Shown: positions 1 through 10,383 of the stretch, piece after piece
Layout of the letters: each line of letters begins with the position of its first letter
Numbering within the stretch: the stretch's first letter is position 1
DNA from: Nymphaea colorata
Taxonomy: Eukaryota; Streptophyta; Magnoliopsida; Nymphaeales; Nymphaeaceae
Reading direction: 5' to 3'
Assembly (NCBI RefSeq): GCF_008831285.2
Contig: NC_045145.1
Coordinates: 23,062,802-23,126,801, forward strand
DNA length: 64,000 nt
Notes under the pieces: generated by a model
Database searches by the model: none
Told to the model about the DNA's origin: nothing
What the model saw: the letters and a program-made list of their open reading frames with translations, nothing else
Translations under genes and position numbers: made by a program

Positions 1-582
1 ATATACCTAGATAATTTTTATATTATTTGGAATTATGTTTTTAATTTAACTTTCGACATTTCCTAACCTTCTTAAAAACTGAAAATTTGAATCGAACTTG
101 TCAGGCTTAAGTCGGTCACAGCTCACAAATTAATAAATTTTCTTAATCATGTATATAAGAATAATTATAAAAACAAAACAAAAAAAAACTTTTTTAGTCA
201 AACCTATGCGAAGAAGTCACCGCATCAGAGGATTTTCTAGGGAGAGAAACAGAAGACAAGACGCCGTCCTGTGGTGCTTACTTGTATAGAAAGTGCCGCG
301 TAGTGGCAAGTATGCAGACTAGACTAGTTTGAAAAGCAATAGATGTGTCAATGTTTTGTTAAAAAGCAATAGATGTGATCTTTTTCTTTTCTAACTGGTC
401 TGCATTTAAAATGGAATAGAAAAAGCGAAGGCCATGAAATTTTGTATAAACGAAGTATATAAATAGTATGGTTTTCTTTTTTCTACTTTTCTTGTTTTTC
501 TTGTGGCCATTGGTCGAAAAGACTTGTCCAGCCAAACAGGCTAAACACTAGACCGACAAAGAGCTGCTCCATTGGGCTTTAC
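1..582. repeat. Degenerate partial copy of the inverted-repeat right arm
   Basis: Pieces of this stretch match the right arm of the large palindrome in the same orientation. Positions 130-185 match about 9061-9105, the 'gcaagtatgcagactag' motif near 305-325 recurs near 8265 and 8385, and 441-582 match 10252-10383. Sequence between the matches is missing or rearranged. It therefore appears to be a decayed or internally deleted version of the segment that precedes the second copy of the 5-kb block. No gene is visible. Confidence 0.65.
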
Positions 583-882
583 AATCATCCTATTGTATTC
601 TCCCATGTTTCCCGGAACATTTTTCCCAGACATTATCATTTTACAAGTGCTTGTGTGACAGCAGCCATTGCATTTATGCTTGTTCTTGTTATTGTGGTAG
701 GCTCGTTTGAAACTTATATTCGGTACTGTTACTGTCTGCAAGAATATTTTTTGTGCTTCTTATTTTTAAATCATATCCCAACATATCATTTTTCACTAGT
801 GTTGAAGGAAACACATAAGATCTGACACCCAATTCAAGTAGTTGTTGTTTCATCCCTCTTCCTTCCTCCTCCACGCACAAAC

Positions 883-917
<35 letters not shown>

Positions 918-3900
918 AAAAAAAAAGAGAAAAAAAGAAAACCCTTACTGCACAAATCATAGAGGCATATTCTAGTGTAGTTAATTAGAACACAGTGGAA
1001 TTCGTGCGTGTAGCTTTGAACATTCAAGAATGTATAATACAAAGGTTGGAGAACATGGCTTTGGATGGTCACCAATGTGAAGCAATGGGCACATTATATT
1101 GCATATAATACTTTTGAGAAAGAATCATTAATGGTAGGTGACCAAATAAGAAATGGGGGGAAATTTGACAACAAATCTTTTTTTTCTTTTTTTTTTAAAC
1201 AGAGAAAAGTTGTAAACTTTGGATTGTATCTTCACTTATTATGACAATCGATACCACCCATTTGTTAATTTGTTTTTCCAATCTTTCATGATTAATGTCA
1301 ATGAGTGTCAAATTTGATTATCTATGTGGGCAAAATTTATAAAGGTTTTTTTTTCACCTTTACAAAGCAAAAATTGATTGGAAGGATTGTATATACCATG
1401 AAAAATGACATTATATAGTTGGAGTACTTGAGAAACAAAAGGGGGAGATGATAAAAGGGAATCCTTGTTGTCACTGGTGCATATTTTCTTTCCAGTCATA
1501 GGTAATACCTACCCAAATGGTTGTGCATTACGCCCCCGTGACACCAAGTAGAAAATACATGGTCCATTTCACTAATGAATAACAGAAAAATACAATAATT
1601 TATATATTTAGACTAAAAGCAAATGTAATGCTACCATCACTGCATTGAAACAAATCAACTTGGAAAATAAGAACTTCTCAATTTGGTAAATGTGTTAAGT
1701 CTTGCATTTAGTTTTCCAAGGGAAATAAAAATGCCCTCCTTTTTTGTTCACAAATAACTTGTATTGGTAAATGCGAAGCCATATGTTTCCACAAAATTTT
1801 CCTCACTATTGGAGATATTTATCCTTTATTAAATTTTTAAATCTGTTCTTATCTTTTCTTTTTTTTTAGACAAGTTTATTTTTTAGGTTAAGGCTGTTCA
1901 GATGCAAAGCTGCTCCTTTCCTTTTTATTAATAAAGAATGAAAAATAAAAATACATCCTTGAAAAAAAAAATGATTGAGTACTAGCCTAAAGCTTTGGCC
2001 AAAGGATCAACAAGAGACTTAAAGACCTCACTGCAAGATTTGCAACTCCTAATTATAGTCTTATTCTTAGCCATATGTAGGGGTTAGTACCTCACCTTGG
2101 CTTTTATAAATTATGAACTTTTTGTTCCAACATTTGCTTCCAACATTTAGGTACTAGGGATGTCAAAGAATCAAATTTGAATAGGATAAACTCATAATCG
2201 TATCTATTCTTTTGCATAATCTGCATGCTTGGAATTGAATTCAGATTCAAATATAAACAAACAAACAAACAAAAAATCATATCTAAATTTTAATATGATT
2301 CTGATATCCAATATCACAATCTGAATCTGAATCCAAATTTTGAACAATATCTGGCTGATTTTCAAAAGGTAACGGCATTGGATATATAATGTTTTTTCAA
2401 AACTAGATATCATGTGAACCCAAAACTCATCTGTTGTCTCTTCTTCAATCCGAAGCCGACCCACTTTATTAATCGGATACTATTTTTTTTATATCCAATT
2501 TTTTTTTAGAACTATCCAATTGGCTATTGGATCAAACCTGGATACATTGACATCCCTATCTTCCACCAAATAAGTTTAACTATAGCTTCCCTAGGTGCTG
2601 AAGCAGTATTGGACCTTGGGTATAAAGGGGAGACAAGGAGAAGGGAAGAGAACCTTCAATCGTTTGATTGCTATCCATTGGGACATGACAGATACAATGC
2701 CCTGTTTATCATACTACTGTCATGTCCTCATGGACAATGATGTTTTTTGTCTATCGTTTGATGATTTTAGGAACATAACACTATATTTCTCTTGTCCAAT
2801 GTTTGTTTCACACATGTCTATTCTGTCACACTTGTTTGAAGTTTTTCTTTGTTTTGTCAAATCTATCCATTCTAGCTAATGTTTGTGCCTTCTACGGTTA
2901 GTTATGTCTATCCTGTCTACTGTTTGTTTATGCTATATTCGAATTGTTTGTTATATCCATTGTTTCTGTTTTCTACGATCAGTTTTGTCTATTATATTCT
3001 CTCAATTTAAATAGTGTTTAAGATATATTAAACTTAACATAAATTTCAAATTTTGTTTGAAGTTTAACTTCAAATTTTTAATGTTTTTAATTTTATGCTC
3101 TTTTAAAAGTTTCAATTTAAATGCTTTAGTTTGTCTTCAATTTTTTAATTTTTGTTTTTTTGCTTAAAGTTTCAATGCTTATGGTGGCAATTTTCGTGGA
3201 ATCAGGTTTTTTTCATGAGTTTCTATTTTTTCTATTTAAGTTTAAATTTCAAGGATTTTGAATTAGCTAAATTGTAGTTTGGTTTTAAATCTAATTTAAA
3301 AGTTTTAATATGCGTTTTAAATTTGAGGTCTTGGAATTCTATTGTCTTATATCCAATTTTAATATTAGATATTTTTTAACCTTGAGGTATGAGTTTAATG
3401 TTTTTATATTGTAACTATAACTTTTTCAAAAATAAGCTTTTCTACATTCTAATTTTATCTTTTTTACATTTTTTTTAATTTGTGTTATGTGTTTTTTTTT
3501 TATAAATTTCAGGTTTATTTGCATCTCAAATTTGGCATGTTTGTATGAATTTTATAAATCAAATTTTTTAATTGAAGATATGAACAGTACTTTGAAATTT
3601 TAATTTCGTGCTTTGAAGTTACTTACGTTTTCGTATTCATTTTTTTAGGTTTTGCTTCAGATTTTGCCTTATAATCTATTTTTTAGTATTCAATTAATTT
3701 TGTGCTTTTTTGCTTTCCTTTTTAATTTTTGTTTTAAATTTGTGTTTTGAGTCTATGCTTCATTCTTTGGGTGTTTAAATAGCTATTTCATAATTTATCA
3801 TATAAGTTCATAATTTCAATTGCCTTATTTAGCCACAATTTTTTGAATTTTGTGCCATTTTTTAATGTTAAAGGGTTTGTACCACGAATATTTAACTTTA

Positions 3901-5572
3901 TCATTTGTTTTTAATTTTATCTTCGAACCAGATTCTAAAATTAGTGAATTGTATCTTTCTTCTAGAAGTTTTAATTTTTAGTTTTCTTGTTTTGCTTTTA
4001 AACACGTACTTGAAAATTCTTGTTAAATATATCTTTTTATGAATTACAAATTTTAGTACATTCTTGAATATCTGAAGAATCTGGAGTGCTTGTCACCTAC
4101 AACCTTAAATCTAATTTCAAATTTTTAACATAATTTTTGAATTTGAGGCCCTTTTATGTTTGTAGTTTCGATCCATGTTATATACAAATCTTGAATTTCA
4201 AGTGTTGTCGGGCCGACCCGGGCCTTATAATATTAAAAAAAATTATTTTTAAATTTAATACTATATATGTTATTATTTAAAATATTAATTTAGATTAAAA
4301 ATTAATTTTATAATTAAAAAATACTTTTTAATTGTAAACGGGCCCGGCCCAATTCCCACCCCTAAAAAAAACCAATCAATTTTCTGGTGCACATATAAAA
4401 TTACTACATGATTCGTTATTAGGTCCTTGTCTATTGCCACCAAATCTCATGCAACTATAGTCGATCAAGTTTCTTGGAGCAATAATATAGTTTTTTTATA
4501 ACATGTTCGAATAAAATTGCTCAGCAATTTTTGATGTCATTATCTCTTATAGGGCCTGGCAATTATGGACAGATTATACTCTCTTCTAAAATTATTTTTG
4601 TTGCACAATTTTTCGATTGAGTTTCAAAATCTATGGCGTTTGGTTGATCAGATAAAGGATAGAAGAAAGCAACTGTAGAAAATGGGTTACGTTCGTGCTC
4701 GCACTTTGTAATTGTGAGTTCGGTTAAGCTTTTTGGAGTGTGTAGTTAATTAATTAAAACGCTTTTTCTTTTTTAGATTAAAAAAAAAAACACTATGAAT
4801 TAGAAGTGTCACGGGCCGACAACTCCGGACCGTGCGGCGCGGCAAACTCTCGCCAGTAAGCCGCAAGCCAAAAGGACTGTACAGACTCTAGACGCAGGAG
4901 AACAGGAAGAATCGTTCATATAATTAATTTAAAGAAAATGGAAGAAAAAAACAATTTCTGTTTATGCTATTTCTATATGAAACCACATGTCAATATGTAT
5001 GAAAACAGTATAACAAACAAAATGCATACTCCAAAAGGGAATGTTATGCCTCGTAGTTGGGTATAGTTAAGACAAGTCAGCCAGACTCCATTTATATCCT
5101 TAATTGCTTTTGAAAAAACAGAATCAATTTGGTTCGGTCCCTTTTCCTTTTTGTTTATTTTGAAAAATTTGTGGAATAACAAAGAATCAATTCTTATGTG
5201 CTTATTGGATCTTAGTTACTGATAAATTTTGATATACTTATCGAATCTTCATTTAATTTTGGAGCCAATAATTATGGTTATCCAATCATTTGGGAAACAT
5301 GAATCATGTTTATCTGTAAGATCTATGTTTAGGTACTGTTACTTCTTGACAAGCGGAAGAAGCAAAAAATTTGGTTTCAAAAAATGAAAATTCAATCAGG
5401 TAAACTTATATAATTTTGTTGATTTTGCTAATAAGACTGGTTATTACCATAGTTTCATGAGCAAATAGATTGCAGATAGTCGAGTAGTTGGTAGGCAGTC
5501 ATTCATCAACAAACAAAAATTGACAGACTTATGTTAGGAATCCAGGAGTTGTCATTCATCATATGAGACTAA
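583..5572 (+). repeat. Segmental duplication, copy 1 (about 5 kb)
   Basis: This block is nearly identical, in direct orientation, to 10384-15233. For example 1081-1500 matches 10871-11280 and 2595-4200 matches 12370-13990, with only scattered substitutions and small indels. Homology stops at 5572 and 15233. The block is AT-rich and contains no credible coding exon; the short open frames in it have neither protein-like composition nor splice support. It contains a 404-bp hAT-type MITE (2155-2558) and a GC-rich 'cgggccgacccgggcc' motif at 4209-4224, which faces 'gggcccggcccaattcccacccc' near 4340-4362 and looks like a decayed DNA-transposon end. An (AG)n run lies near 887-914. Confidence 0.85.
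2155..2558. mobile_element. hAT-type MITE (duplicated copy 1)
   Basis: The element starts TAGGGATGTCAA and ends TTGACATCCCTA, a perfect 12-bp terminal inverted repeat of the Ac-like TAGGGATG type. The interior is noncoding and rich in 'gatatcc' and 'aatcagat'-like motifs. The 8 bases on either side (TTAGGTAC and TCTTCCAC) do not match, so no target duplication is preserved. The same element is in the second block copy, so it inserted before the segmental duplication. Confidence 0.65.
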
Positions 5573-6031
5573 CAGATAAAATGCACCGGCGACGGTTTGC
5601 TGCTGAAATGGAATGCTGAAAAAAAAAAGAACTATGGCTGAACAGAGGAGCAGGAACTTGCATAAGAGAGACCTATGTGACGATTGTGCAGAGAAACCAA
5701 GGTTGCATAAGAAAATATGAACCTTGGCTCTGGTACCATGAAAAAAGAAAGCAGAAGGTGACACAGGCAAGTGAGTAAATCTCTTGCTATATATGATTTG
5801 AAAGAGTTTTCGTTTTATTTATAATGTTTATACGGTTGATACAGAAATGGTTACAAGATACAACGTGATGAGGCAGCTATACATATGGTAAAGAGTTGCA
5901 ACATTTGAAAACCTTCTCTTCCTGGGATGAATCTTCACACGGCAATTCCTGATTGCTAATCTTCATTTCTTCCTTTAAAGCACGAAACCAAACGGACCAA
6001 ACCTCTGTTCTGGGTGCTTCTTCTTCCCCAC

Positions 6032-6571
6032 TCAAAGCGACGCGAGATAACTCATGCATACTCCCGCTGTAATTAGAACTGCCACAGTTGTGATGAATAG
6101 GGAAACAACCCGAAGACAATTTAGACAGATCCCACTCGTTTCCAGGTAAAGAGCAAAGATCCGCCAATACAACGTGAGAAGCAAACCGATGGCCATCAGG
6201 AAAAAGACTGCTTCCAAAGGAAGGCCAAGCCAAGCAGCAGGCAGCGCCTTCACCAAGCACACTGATACAAGCCCCACAATCCAACTGCACTGAATAGCAA
6301 TGAGAGTCGAACCTACGGCACCCCAATCAATCAAAGCCTGCGATTGCAGCCCATCGTTATGTGATGAAGAAGGACCGGGCAATGGTAGAGAGGAGGAAGA
6401 ATCACGGAGGCGGGTAGACGTAGAAGCGACGGGCGACACGGCAGTTGAGGGATGTAAGGAGTTTGAATTCTCTGAGACCTCGCCAGATTCGACGTCACGG
6501 AAGGACGATGGGAACGACACGATGTTCCTCAGCCTCCGGGCAATGGCAACAACTAAGAGCTTGGAAGCCAT
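6032..6571 (-). CDS. Small membrane protein of unknown function, 179 aa
   Basis: This is a single-exon frame reading MASKLLVVAIARRLRNIV and ending in SYLASL. The first 80 residues are polar and Ser-rich. Three hydrophobic segments follow at roughly residues 85-107, 112-137 and 152-178, so it is probably a small multi-pass membrane protein. I do not recognise the family. A TATA box lies 84-91 bp upstream of the ATG on the same strand, and the frame is more GC-rich than the surrounding repeats, which supports a real gene. It sits between the first copy of the 5-kb duplicated block and the giant inverted repeat, and repeat remnants lie within 180 bp of its start. No second copy of the gene accompanies the second block copy in this window. 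An additional downstream intron cannot be excluded. Confidence 0.55.
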   Translation of the reverse strand: MASKLLVVAIARRLRNIVSFPSSFRDVESGEVSENSNSLHPSTAVSPVASTSTRLRDSSSSLPLPGPSSSHNDGLQSQALIDWGAVGSTLIAIQCSWIVGLVSVCLVKALPAAWLGLPLEAVFFLMAIGLLLTLYWRIFALYLETSGICLNCLRVVSLFITTVAVLITAGVCMSYLASL

Positions 6572-6654
6572 GAAGCTAGCTAGCTATTCTCCGAATGCAC
6601 TAAACTCTCATGTTGTGAATGAAGCAGTGTGAGAAACGCATAAGAGAAGCTGCG

Positions 6655-6662
6655 TATTTATA
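6655..6662 (-). promoter_or_regulatory. TATA box of the 179-aa membrane protein gene
   Basis: On the minus strand the sequence reads TATAAATA, lying 84 bp before the ATG at 6571. A start site 25-35 bp downstream would give a 5' UTR of about 50-60 bases. This is a motif call only. Confidence 0.5.
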
Positions 6663-6744
6663 GAGTTGGGAGACGCCCCAACAGTTAGTCCGGAGGCCTT
6701 TTACTCTCCTTTCTCGACTGTCAAGAAACATATGAAAAGGCTGT

Positions 6745-6841
6745 AATGGAGCACTAAGGTTCGGTGGTAGATCCCTGCTGAGAATATGTTTCTTTTTCTG
6801 CGAAGAAAAAGATGGCACACTAAGGTTCGGTGGTTAACGTT
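6745..6841. repeat. Remnant of the 92-bp palindrome-centre repeat
   Basis: The motif 'gcactaaggttcggtgg' appears near 6751 and again near 6816, with 'ctgagaatatgtttctttttctgcg' pieces between. These match the tandem unit found at 8642-9065 in the centre of the large palindrome. The remnant lies 180-270 bp upstream of the membrane-protein gene, directly outside the left palindrome arm. Confidence 0.7.
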
Positions 6842-8816
6842 TAAAGCCCAATGGAGCAGCTCTTTGTCGGTCTAGTGTTTAGCCTATTTGGCTGGACAAG
6901 TCTATTCGACCAATGGCCACAAGAAAAACCAGAAAAGAAAACCATACTATTTATATACTTCGTTTATACAAAATAGTCAGATATCTATTTCATGAGTACA
7001 GGTGTGACGTGCACAAGCCTGTATGATCAGTGGCCGCAAGAAAAACATAAAAGTAGTAAAATAGAACCATAATATACATTTTTATGTATTTATATATGTT
7101 GTATGTACAAAGCATTCAGACATGTTTTTAATGAGCGCAGGCATGGTGTGGATGCAGGTGCAGCACTGGCATGTGTGTGTGTATAGTATGTACATATATA
7201 TTCACACACGAAGGATTCATACGCAATTGAAGTTATTGAACTAACAGATTCACCTGCACCTGCACCTGAGTTGAGTTGGGTGCAGCGACCATTTGACTAG
7301 TTTGTGTGATATAGACACATATACAAGTATCTAAAGATGTTATTTATGTTTATATATGTGTATAATGCGCAGACATTCCCTTCCACTTTTTAATGATTTG
7401 GTTAAAAAAAAAAAAAATTCAGGAGGAACGTGATTAAGAGCTTGAGAGTCTTGTTGAAGAGGTCCATAAATTGGAAATCCGTATTCTCCCTGAAGTGCTA
7501 TGTGTTGACGTAAAGACAATTACTCAATATGCCTGATACGCTTGTGGGAAATTGTCACTGCTATATAATATTTTGTAAATGAGTGAAATGCTTTACCTTT
7601 GGGAATATCCATGCCGGGGGAACCTCCATGAAAGCTTCTTTATTTATGTTTTCATTTTGTCATTCATTTAACATACATTTGATTAAGTTATGCTATATAT
7701 AAAACAGTGAGTGAGCTACGGTAGTTCAAAATTTTCAGCATCTCAGGACAGAAACCAATATGGTAGATCCAAACTCCAAACAACTCATAACATGAGAAAG
7801 GGTTATCAATCGATGTTTCTTCACCCCCCTTCCCTTTTTCAAAGAAAAAAAGCCATGGTTTTCCTTCCTCCCGCAAGTCACTAGAGCTGTTATTCCCATA
7901 ATTTATTGTTTATGTTAAACTTATTTATTATTTCTTTTACGAGTTGGGTTGATCGAAATTAAGAATTTGATATCAACGAAGAGCTGATGGTTTAGAGATC
8001 AAAGCAGAAAACATGCAGAAACCCAGCTCCTGCAAAAACGTCATGTGCAGTTTTTCCCTAGAAAATCGTTTTCAGCAACTGTTTCTAAATGTCTTTCCGG
8101 CCCCAAAGATAAGTCCATATCAAGCTCACAAAATGTATAGTCTGCATACTAGTCTAGTCCGCATACTTGCCACTTAATAGATGTGTCAAGTGGCAATGTT
8201 TTGTTAAAGCAATAGATGTGTCAAGTGGCAATGTTTTGTTAAAGCAATATCTGTGTCAAGTGGCAAGTATGCAGACTAGTTAGAAAAGAAGAAGATCACA
8301 TCTATTGCTTTATAACAAAACATTACTAGATGTTTTGTTAACATTGCCACTTTACATTGCCACTTTACACATCTATTAAGTGGCAAGTATGCAGACTAGT
8401 TAGAAAAGAAGAAGATCACATCTAGGCACCGCGAGACTTCTTTTTCCAGGTGAATTTTGTTTCAGACTAGAAAAGCTGGTTAGCATTTGGGTAGCCGGTG
8501 TCACCGGAATTGGTTTGAATCGGTTCATTAGAATTGAATGGGTAGCAAATGGGCTTCACTCATCAGCATGCTTGTTATTTTCTCAAATTTTAAAAGTTTT
8601 TTTTTTGTTTTTATAATTATTCTTATATACATGATTAAGAAAATATGTTTCTTTTTCTGTGAGGAAAAAGATGGAGCACTAAGGTTCGGTGGTATGTTTA
8701 CCTGGATAGACGGGGTTAACGTTTACCCTGCTGAGAATATGTTTCTTTTTCCGCGAGGAAAAAGATGGAGCACTAAGGTTCGGTGGTATGTTTATCCTCG
8801 GTGGTATGTTTATCCT
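6842..8816 (-). repeat. Left arm of a giant inverted repeat
   Basis: Read on the minus strand, this arm matches 8817-10383. Examples are 6842-6990 against 10240-10383, 7150-7270 against 9950-10060, 7590-7860 against 9415-9660, and 8440-8640 against 9065-9280. It is longer than the right arm because of local tandem expansion near 8140-8430 and small insertions. The outer boundary is sharp at the 'taaagcccaatgg' end. No coding exon was seen; open frames here are mirrored in the other arm and are not protein-like. Confidence 0.85.
8140..8430. repeat. Short tandem and inverted repeats within the left arm
   Basis: The motif 'gcaatagatgtgtcaagtgg' recurs near 8170-8260 and is followed by inverted versions near 8300-8370. 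The phrase 'agtatgcagactagttagaaaagaagaagatcacatct' appears at 8265-8303 and again at 8385-8423. The right arm carries only a single shorter version (9290-9390), so this is expansion on one side. Confidence 0.7.
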
Positions 8817-9065
8817 TAAACATACCACCGAACCTTAGTGCTCCATCTTTTTCCTCGCGGAAAAAGAAACATATTCTCAGCAGGGTAAACGTTAACCCCG
8901 TCTATCCAGGTAAACATACCACCGAACCTTAGTGCTCCATCTTTTTCCTCACAGAAAAAGAAACATATTCTCAGCAGGGTAAACGTTAACCCCGTCTATT
9001 CAGGTAAACATACCACCGAACCTTAGTGTTCCATCTTTTTCCTCACAGAAAAAGAAACATATTTT
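8642..9065. repeat. About 92-bp tandem repeat spanning the palindrome centre
   Basis: To the left of the centre about two units run in one direction, with 'aagatggagcactaagg' near 8668 and 8762. To the right three units run in the opposite direction, beginning near 8817, 8910 and 9003. Each holds 'cataccaccgaacctta', 'gaaaaagaaacatatt' and 'gggtaaacgttaacccc'. The core inversion point is a 13-bp perfect inverted repeat (8800-8812 and 8817-8829) around a 4-base spacer. Confidence 0.85.
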
Positions 9066-10383
9066 CTTAATCATGTATATAAGAATAATTATAAAAACAA
9101 AAAAAAACTTTTAAAATTTGAGAAAATAACAAGCATGCTGATGAGTGAAGCCCATTTGCTACCCATTCAATTCTAATGAACCGATTCAAACCAATTCCGG
9201 TGACACCGGCTACCCAAATGCTAACCAGCTTTTCTAGTCTGAAACAAAATTCACCTGGAAAAAGAAGTCTCGCGGTGCCTAGATGTGATCTTCTTCTTTT
9301 CTAACTAGTCTGCATACTTGCCACTTAATAGATGTGTAAAGTGGCAATGTTAACAAAACATCTAGTAATGTTTTGTTAAAAAGCAATAGATGTGATCTTC
9401 AAAATTTTCTTTGAAAAAGGGAAGGGGGGTGAAGAAACATCGATTGATAACCCTTTCTCATGTTATGAGTTGTTTGGAGTTTGGATCTACCATATTGGTT
9501 TCTGTCCTGAGATGCAGAAAATTTTGAACTACCGTAGCTCACTCACTGTTTTCTATAGCATAACTTAATCAAATGTTTGTTAAATGAATGACAAAATGAA
9601 AACATAAATAAACAAGCTTTCATGGAGGCTCCCCCTGGCATGGATATTCCCAAAGGTAAAGCATTTCACTCATTTACAAAATATTATATAGCAGTGACAA
9701 TTTCCCACAAGCGTATCAGGCATATTGAGTAATTGTCTTTACGTCAACACATAGCACTTCAGGGAGAATGTGGATTTCCAACTTGTGGACCTCTTCACCA
9801 AGACTCTCAAGCTCTTAATCAGGTTCCTCCTGAATTTTTTTTTTTTTACCAAATCATTAAAAAGTGGAAGGGAATGCCTGCGCATTATACACATATATAA
9901 ACATAAATAACATCTTTAGATACTTGTATATGTGTCTATATCACACAAACTAGTCAACTCAGGTGCAGGTGCAGGTGAATCTGTTAGTTCAATAACTTCA
10001 ATTGGGTATGAATCCTTCGTGTGTGAATATATATGTACATCCTATACACACACACATGCACACACGCCAGGTGTCCACACCACGCCTGCGCTCATTAGAA
10101 ACATGTCTGAATGCTTTGTTCATACAACATATATAAATACATAAAATGTATATTATGGTTCTATTTTACAACTTTTATGTTTTTCTTGCCGCCACTGATC
10201 ATACAGGCTTGTCCACATCACACCTGCACTCATGAAATAGATATCTGACTATTTTGTATAAACGAAGTATATAAATAGTATGGTTTTCTTTTCTGGTTTT
10301 TCTTGTGGCCATTGGTCGAATAGACTTGTCCAGCCAAATAGGCTACACACTAGACCGACAAAGAGCTGCTCCATTGGGCTTTA
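8817..10383 (+). repeat. Right arm of a giant inverted repeat
   Basis: This arm is the mirror of 6842-8816 and runs directly into the second copy of the 5-kb block at 10384. Its outer 130 bases (10252-10383) also occur in direct orientation at 441-582, immediately before the first block copy. Arm plus block therefore appear to have been duplicated as one unit, with the first copy of the arm later damaged. No gene is visible. Confidence 0.85.

Noticed and set aside
2595-2879. 94-aa open frame in the duplicated block, shortened in the second copy
   Set aside because: Composition is like intron or AT-rich repeat. A start-side change shortens it in copy 2, and nothing protein-like is recognised.
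583-5572. The duplicated block as an LTR retrotransposon
   Set aside because: No gag, protease, integrase or reverse transcriptase frame and no primer-binding site were seen, and the copies lack TG...CA long terminal repeats.
7688-7876. Open frame in the left palindrome arm (62 aa), mirrored near 9400-9570
   Set aside because: It is noncoding repeat sequence. The mirror copy carries frameshifting differences, and there is no domain, promoter or splice support.
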